This document shows, piece by piece, positions 43,730-47,541 of a stretch of DNA of 47,541 nt. The position numbers and the translations under genes are program-made. Every line of letters starts with the position of its first letter. Positions within the stretch are counted from its first letter, which is position 1. This DNA comes from Thiotrichales bacterium. GTDB lineage: Bacteria > Pseudomonadota > Gammaproteobacteria > SZUA-229. The notes beneath the pieces were generated by a model. It had not been told where the DNA came from. It did no database searches and saw only the letters and a program-made list of their open reading frames with translations. Location: contig CP070838.1 in assembly GCA_020341835.1 (NCBI GenBank), forward strand, positions 1,675,384 to 1,722,924, in the 5' to 3' direction.

Positions 43730-44386
43730 CTATATGACGATTTCTTCAAAACTCTTCAAATGATGATAGCGATCATGTGATTTCTCACCGCCCTGGCTGT
43801 CCGGCCTGTGAATGGCCAGCAGATGCCTGATGCCATAGCGCTCGGCGCATTCGAGCACCTCATGGTTATCATCGATCAGCAGGGTTCTGTCTGGATTATA
43901 CGATTCGACATTCTGCAGCTTTTCCCAGAAACCATCCTGTTCCTTGGCCAGACCCAACTGATGTGATGTCACTATCTGGTCGAAGTACTCGACCAGTTCC
44001 GTTTTTTCCATCTTGATGGACAAACTGGCCGGATGTGCGTTGGTTACCAGCACGACATGTTTACCGCGCTTGCGTGCCGACTGAAGAAAGTCATGGACAA
44101 AGGGGTGTACGGCAATCTTGTGCGCCACTTCGCGCTTCAGCTGCTCGATATCGAGACCCAGTTCCCTGGTCCAGAATTCAATGCAATACCAGTCGAGACT
44201 GCCGCGTACCTGGTTGTAGCGCTGCATCAGAAAGTCATGCGCCTGTTCGAGCGCGATCTGATGGCGTTCCGAATAGCAGACAGGTACATATTCGAGCCAG
44301 AAATGATTGTCAAAATGCAAATCCAGCAGGGTACCGTCAAGATCGAGCAGCACGGTATCGATATCTTTGAGGTCAGGTAATGACAT
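43730..44386 (-). CDS. yrfG: HAD-family GMP/IMP nucleotidase, YrfG-like
   Basis: A 218-residue HAD hydrolase related to E. coli YrfG, which dephosphorylates GMP and IMP. Motif I is TVLLDLDGTLLDLHFDNHFW with the nucleophile Asp, motif II is VVLVTNAHP, and motif III is the Lys/LLIDDNHEVLECAERYG region. The start at ATG 44386 (MSLPDLKDID) matches the family; an upstream ATG at 44443 would give 19 extra residues overlapping the cysQ start and is less likely. It is divergent from cysQ. Substrate is inferred from the family. Confidence 0.88.
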   Translation of the reverse strand: MSLPDLKDIDTVLLDLDGTLLDLHFDNHFWLEYVPVCYSERHQIALEQAHDFLMQRYNQVRGSLDWYCIEFWTRELGLDIEQLKREVAHKIAVHPFVHDFLQSARKRGKHVVLVTNAHPASLSIKMEKTELVEYFDQIVTSHQLGLAKEQDGFWEKLQNVESYNPDRTLLIDDNHEVLECAERYGIRHLLAIHRPDSQGGEKSHDRYHHLKSFEEIVI

Positions 44387-44441
44387 ATACGCTAAAATAA
44401 TGCTTTCTTGAATCGGGATTTTATCAAACCAGGAATTAAAC

Positions 44442-45269
44442 ATGACAGATTCTTACGATCTCGGATCGCTCTGTGACAGCTGTATCGATATCGCGCGAGA
44501 AGCCGGTCGCAAGATTCTCGAGGTCTATGAAACCGAGTTTGATATCGAGCACAAGGATGACAAATCACCATTGACCAAAGCGGACATTGCCTCGCATCAC
44601 ACCATTATTGACGGACTTTCAGCACTTACGCCGGACATCCCGATACTGTCGGAGGAATCGGCCAAACAGCCGTTTGAAGAACGCAGCCAGTGGCAGCTTT
44701 ACTGGCTGGTCGATCCGCTGGATGGCACCCGTGAATTCATCAAACGCAATGGCGAGTTCACCGTCAACATCGCACTGATTGATAATCACAAAAGCGTTAT
44801 CGGCGTGATACACGTACCGGTACTGAATGTTGATTATTTCGCTTATGAACAGGGCGGCGCCTTCAAGGTCGAACAGGGCGGTGCCGCGCAGCCGATCACG
44901 GTTAAACAGCCCGAAGCCGACAGAATCGTCGTTGCCGGAAGCCGATCGCATGGTTCGGAAGCGATGCAGCAATACATGAAAAACATCGCCGGCCGATATA
45001 CTGAAGTGGAGATGTTGAGCATGGGCAGTTCGCTGAAATTCTGCCTGGTCGCTGAAGGCAGGGCCGACCTCTACCCGCGCCTGGGCCTGACCTCGGAATG
45101 GGACACGGCAGCGGCACAATGCATTGTCGAACAGGCAGGCGGCCATGTCACCAGAACCGACATGAGCATTCTCGAGTACAACACCAAGGACAGCCTGCTC
45201 AATCCGTTTTTCTTTGTGTTCGGTAACGACCAGCAGGACTGGTCCAGTTTTCTGGGCGAGTCGGACTGA
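44442..45269 (+). CDS. cysQ: 3'(2'),5'-bisphosphate nucleotidase CysQ
   Basis: CysQ removes the 3'-phosphate from PAP/PAPS and so recycles by-products of sulfate assimilation. It belongs to the inositol monophosphatase superfamily. The 275-residue protein shows PILSEES (metal Glu), WLVDPLDGTREFIKRNGEFTVNIALI (the DPLDGT metal motif) and LTSEWDTAAAQCIVEQAGG (second metal motif). It is divergent from yrfG and meets the next gene tail to tail with a 3-base gap. Confidence 0.94.
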   Translation: MTDSYDLGSLCDSCIDIAREAGRKILEVYETEFDIEHKDDKSPLTKADIASHHTIIDGLSALTPDIPILSEESAKQPFEERSQWQLYWLVDPLDGTREFIKRNGEFTVNIALIDNHKSVIGVIHVPVLNVDYFAYEQGGAFKVEQGGAAQPITVKQPEADRIVVAGSRSHGSEAMQQYMKNIAGRYTEVEMLSMGSSLKFCLVAEGRADLYPRLGLTSEWDTAAAQCIVEQAGGHVTRTDMSILEYNTKDSLLNPFFFVFGNDQQDWSSFLGESD

Positions 45270-45272
45270 CGG

Positions 45273-45617
45273 CTACAGCACGGATGCGCGACGCTCGCCC
45301 AGCCTGCGATCAGAATAGACCTGATCGCCTGCATCGTTCAGCGTCGGCCACTGCCTGACTTCACGCTGTCGACGCTCGACACCGGAACGTTTTTCCAAAG
45401 GCTCAGCCGGCTCGGCCTGGTAAGCGGCCTGCTGCAATTCATAACTCTGGATCAATGCATTTCTGAAGCTTCGACGCATTAACAACACAAAGACACCGGT
45501 AACGATCAGCAAGACGGACGATATCAATACGATGGTGGAATCGATCAGGACGGCACAGATAATGCCTGTGCCTATATAGATGAAAGGAAGCAGCTCGTAC
45601 AACTGGCGCGGCAGCAT
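45273..45617 (-). CDS. Small two-helix membrane protein with RRxGxxRR tail, unknown function
   Basis: I do not recognise this gene. It encodes 114 residues with two membrane helices near the N-terminus (ELLPFIYIGTGIICAVLI and VLISSVLLIVTGVFVLLM) and a cytoplasmic tail holding two Arg-rich words, RSGVERRQREVR and SDRRLGERR. ATG 45617 is chosen because GGAG lies six bases upstream; a GTG at 45626 is an alternative. Similar small proteins with repeated RRxGxDRR words are found in marine Gammaproteobacteria. A role as a membrane-bound nucleic-acid or phospholipid binder is speculative. Confidence 0.75.
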   Translation of the reverse strand: MLPRQLYELLPFIYIGTGIICAVLIDSTIVLISSVLLIVTGVFVLLMRRSFRNALIQSYELQQAAYQAEPAEPLEKRSGVERRQREVRQWPTLNDAGDQVYSDRRLGERRASVL

Positions 45618-45766
45618 ATAAGACACTCCACGTTGATCGTGTTGTTCTCACAGAGTGCGGTATGTATACCATGATAGTCAGGTTCGTGGCAAACAAGTGT
45701 CATGCAATACAGCGGCTATCCCGCCGTTTAAACCGGGATAATGTTTCCGGACATCCTGTGCCTCTG

Positions 45767-45772
45767 TATAAT
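45767..45772 (+). promoter_or_regulatory. Possible -10 box for galE
   Basis: A consensus TATAAT lies 32 bases before the galE start. The matching -35 region (TTTCCG at 45744-45749, 17 bases upstream) is poor, so this is only a candidate. The rest of the 186-base gap (45618-45803) shows nothing else recognisable. Confidence 0.4.
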
Positions 45773-45803
45773 GAACAACGGGTTATTTGCATCCAGGGTA
45801 CAG

Positions 45804-46787
45804 ATGAGCATTCTTGTTGTCGGCGGCGCCGGTTATATCGGTTCACACATGGTCAAGCAGCTGTCCGCTGCCGGCACCGAAGTGATCACGCTCGATAACC
45901 TCAGCCGCGGCTATCGCGACGCCGTCAAATATGGTGAATTCTTCGAGGGCGACCTGGCTGATCCCGCAGTGCTCGATCATATATTCAGCAATTACCCCAT
46001 CGATGCCGTCATGCACTTTGCTGCCTATATCGAAGTGGGTGAATCCGTACAGCACCCCGCGGTCTTCTACCGCAACAACGTTACCAACACGCTGATCCTG
46101 CTCGATGCAATGCTTCAGCATGATGTCGGAAACTTTGTATTCTCATCGACCGCCGCGATCTTCGGTGAACCGGAATATACCCCGATCGATGAAAGCCACC
46201 GCAAACAGCCGATCAATCCCTACGGCCGTACCAAGCTGATGGTCGAAAACATCCTGCAGGACTACGATACGGCATACGGGCTGAAATCGACCTGCCTGCG
46301 CTATTTCAATGCCGCAGGCGCCGATGCTGATGGGGAACTGGGCGAACGGCATGAGCCTGAATCCCACCTGATCCCGCTGATCCTGCAGGCCGCCTCCGGT
46401 CGGCGCGAGGATATCAAGGTTTTCGGCAATGATTACCCGACGCCCGACGGTACCTGTGTGCGCGACTATATCCACATCAGTGACCTGTGTGAGGCCCATC
46501 GTCTGGCGCTGTCACGCATGCAGCAAACCGGCAATAGCGCCCACTATAACCTCGGTAACGGCACTGGTTATTCGGTTCAGCAGGTCATCGATACCACACG
46601 CGAGGTCACCGGCCGGGAATTCGAGGTCAAACACGAGGTTCGCAGGCCCGGCGACCCCGCAGTGCTGGTCGCCGATTCAACGCTGGCGCAGCAGGAACTG
46701 GGCTGGCAACCGCAATACCCTGATCTCGAATCCATCATTTCAACCGCGTGGCACTGGGAAACCGAGTTCCTGTGCAAACAACAATAG
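45804..46787 (+). CDS. galE: UDP-glucose 4-epimerase
   Basis: GalE interconverts UDP-glucose and UDP-galactose and supplies sugars for surface polysaccharide. The 327-residue protein begins MSILVVGGAGYIGSH (NAD-binding Gly motif), with FSSTAAIFGEP (catalytic Ser), NPYGRTKLMVE (YxxxK), RYFNAAGADADGELGE and DGTCVRDYIHISDLCEAH. ATG 45804 is preceded by an AGGG ribosome-binding site, and the 21-codon upstream extension is rejected. The next gene starts 5 bases after the stop. Confidence 0.96.
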   Translation: MSILVVGGAGYIGSHMVKQLSAAGTEVITLDNLSRGYRDAVKYGEFFEGDLADPAVLDHIFSNYPIDAVMHFAAYIEVGESVQHPAVFYRNNVTNTLILLDAMLQHDVGNFVFSSTAAIFGEPEYTPIDESHRKQPINPYGRTKLMVENILQDYDTAYGLKSTCLRYFNAAGADADGELGERHEPESHLIPLILQAASGRREDIKVFGNDYPTPDGTCVRDYIHISDLCEAHRLALSRMQQTGNSAHYNLGNGTGYSVQQVIDTTREVTGREFEVKHEVRRPGDPAVLVADSTLAQQELGWQPQYPDLESIISTAWHWETEFLCKQQ

Positions 46788-46792
46788 ACAAC

Positions 46793-47541
46793 ATGATAAG
46801 AACAACACTGCTGCTGTTGCTGGCACTGATGCTGCTGTCTTCACCCGCGCTGGCCAATCTGAACAAGTATGATCCCTGGGGTATCGCAATGGGATTCAGA
46901 ATTGCCCGAATCCCCTACCCCGCAGCTGAAGAACAGGTATCCGATGTCATACCCTTGCTGTTCTTTGACAGCAAATACGTCTTCCTCCGCGGAAAAACCG
47001 GCGGCATCAAACTGTACAACAAGGACGAATGGCAGTTGAGCCTGATCGGCCGTTACCGCTATTTCGATATACCCGCCGAGTTCCAGAACGAGATACGCGG
47101 CAATGGCCTCGACTTCGGCTTTCAGGGCAAGTACCGATTCAGCGACTGGCTGCAGTCCAACCTCGAACTGCTGGCCGACGATGAAGGCCGTGGCCATGCC
47201 AGCATCGACGCCCGCTACGCCTGGGACTCGGGCGCCTGGGAACTGTTGCCCTACGCCAGGCTTCGATGGAAAAGTTCTGAATTCAACAGCCGTTACTTCG
47301 GGCTCGACGGTTTCGAGGATCCGAATAATCCCGGAAACACCTTCAGCAACCCGATCGGCAGCGGCTGGGATTTGTCACTCGGCACCGAGGCCCGCTTCCA
47401 CGTGATCAGCAATCTCTACCTGGTCGGCCAGGCGAAGATCACCACGCTGCTGGACAGCAGTACGCGCAACTCCATCTCGATCGACAGGGAAACCTTCGGC
47501 GAAGTCTACCTGGGTGTCGCCTTCTTTGATGACAAGACCAA
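46793..47541 (+). CDS. Outer-membrane beta-barrel protein, MipA/OmpV-like (cut by window edge)
   Basis: The frame is open from ATG 46793 to the end of the window (249 codons). It has a clear signal peptide (RTTLLLLLALMLLSSPALA, cleaved before NLNKYDP). The mature part has alternating short strands with aromatic ends, such as LSLIGRYRYFDIP, LDFGFQGKYRFSDWLQSNLEL and ASIDARYAWDSGAWELLPYARLRW, typical of an outer-membrane barrel and best resembling the MipA/OmpV family. The assignment to MipA is tentative. The C-terminus is missing. It may share a transcript with galE (5-base gap). Confidence 0.65.
   Translation, partial: MIRTTLLLLLALMLLSSPALANLNKYDPWGIAMGFRIARIPYPAAEEQVSDVIPLLFFDSKYVFLRGKTGGIKLYNKDEWQLSLIGRYRYFDIPAEFQNEIRGNGLDFGFQGKYRFSDWLQSNLELLADDEGRGHASIDARYAWDSGAWELLPYARLRWKSSEFNSRYFGLDGFEDPNNPGNTFSNPIGSGWDLSLGTEARFHVISNLYLVGQAKITTLLDSSTRNSISIDRETFGEVYLGVAFFDDKT

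Overview
The window is a chromosomal stretch of a Gammaproteobacterium. Its order of core genes (pilGHIJ-chpA-chpC / gshB / tonB3-like / yqgE / ruvX / pyrR / pyrB / inactive pyrC / pilU-pilT / proC / yggT) matches, from memory, the arrangement in Pseudomonas aeruginosa. The protein families (Chp pilus chemotaxis, complete T2SS, DnaG, HspQ, Dgt, SAH riboswitch) fit a free-living Gammaproteobacterium outside the enterics. No phage, plasmid, CRISPR, rRNA or tRNA gene was seen. Genes are closely packed, many overlap by 1-4 bases, and the species cannot be named from the sequence alone.

Layout. 1-3433: the end of aroB, a dNTP triphosphohydrolase (dgt) and DNA primase (dnaG). 3434-3887: a mobile-looking inverted-repeat element, then a promoter and a structured leader with an intrinsic terminator in front of metK. 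3888-8271: the methyl cycle (metK, SAH riboswitch, ahcY, metF) followed by rsmE. 8287-18145 (minus strand): the Chp chemosensory operon pilG-pilH-pilI-pilJ-chpA-chpC, which controls type IV pili. 18297-25478 (plus): gshB, an ApbE lipoprotein, a TonB3-like protein, yqgE, ruvX, pyrR, pyrB, an inactive dihydroorotase-like pyrC and hspQ. 25650-29106 (minus): three consecutive pilus retraction-type ATPases (PilT, PilU and a second PilU-like protein). 29287-30665: proC and yggT. 30666-31145: a REPIN/MITE-like element and AT-rich upstream DNA. 31146-43265: a type II secretion cluster, gspC-D-E-F, then a rhombosortase gene on the opposite strand, then gspG-H-I-J-K-L-M-N. 43265-47541: a YkgJ-type Cys-cluster protein, a YrfG-like HAD nucleotidase, cysQ, a small membrane protein, galE and the start of an outer-membrane beta-barrel protein.

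How the parts work together. MetK makes SAM, methyltransferases release SAH, AhcY splits SAH (its mRNA carries an SAH-sensing riboswitch), and MetF supplies methyl-THF to remethylate homocysteine. The Chp system, PilT/PilU ATPases and a TonB3-like protein form a twitching-motility supercluster. The T2SS exports folded proteins across the outer membrane, and the embedded rhombosortase is expected to trim GlyGly-CTERM substrates of that same system.

Most of the window is well-known core biology. The parts that deserve a second look are mainly non-coding: the metK leader, the SAH riboswitch expression platform, the inverted repeat covering the gspH start, and four different intergenic palindromic repeats. 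Among genes they are the rhombosortase placement and the extra PilU paralog.
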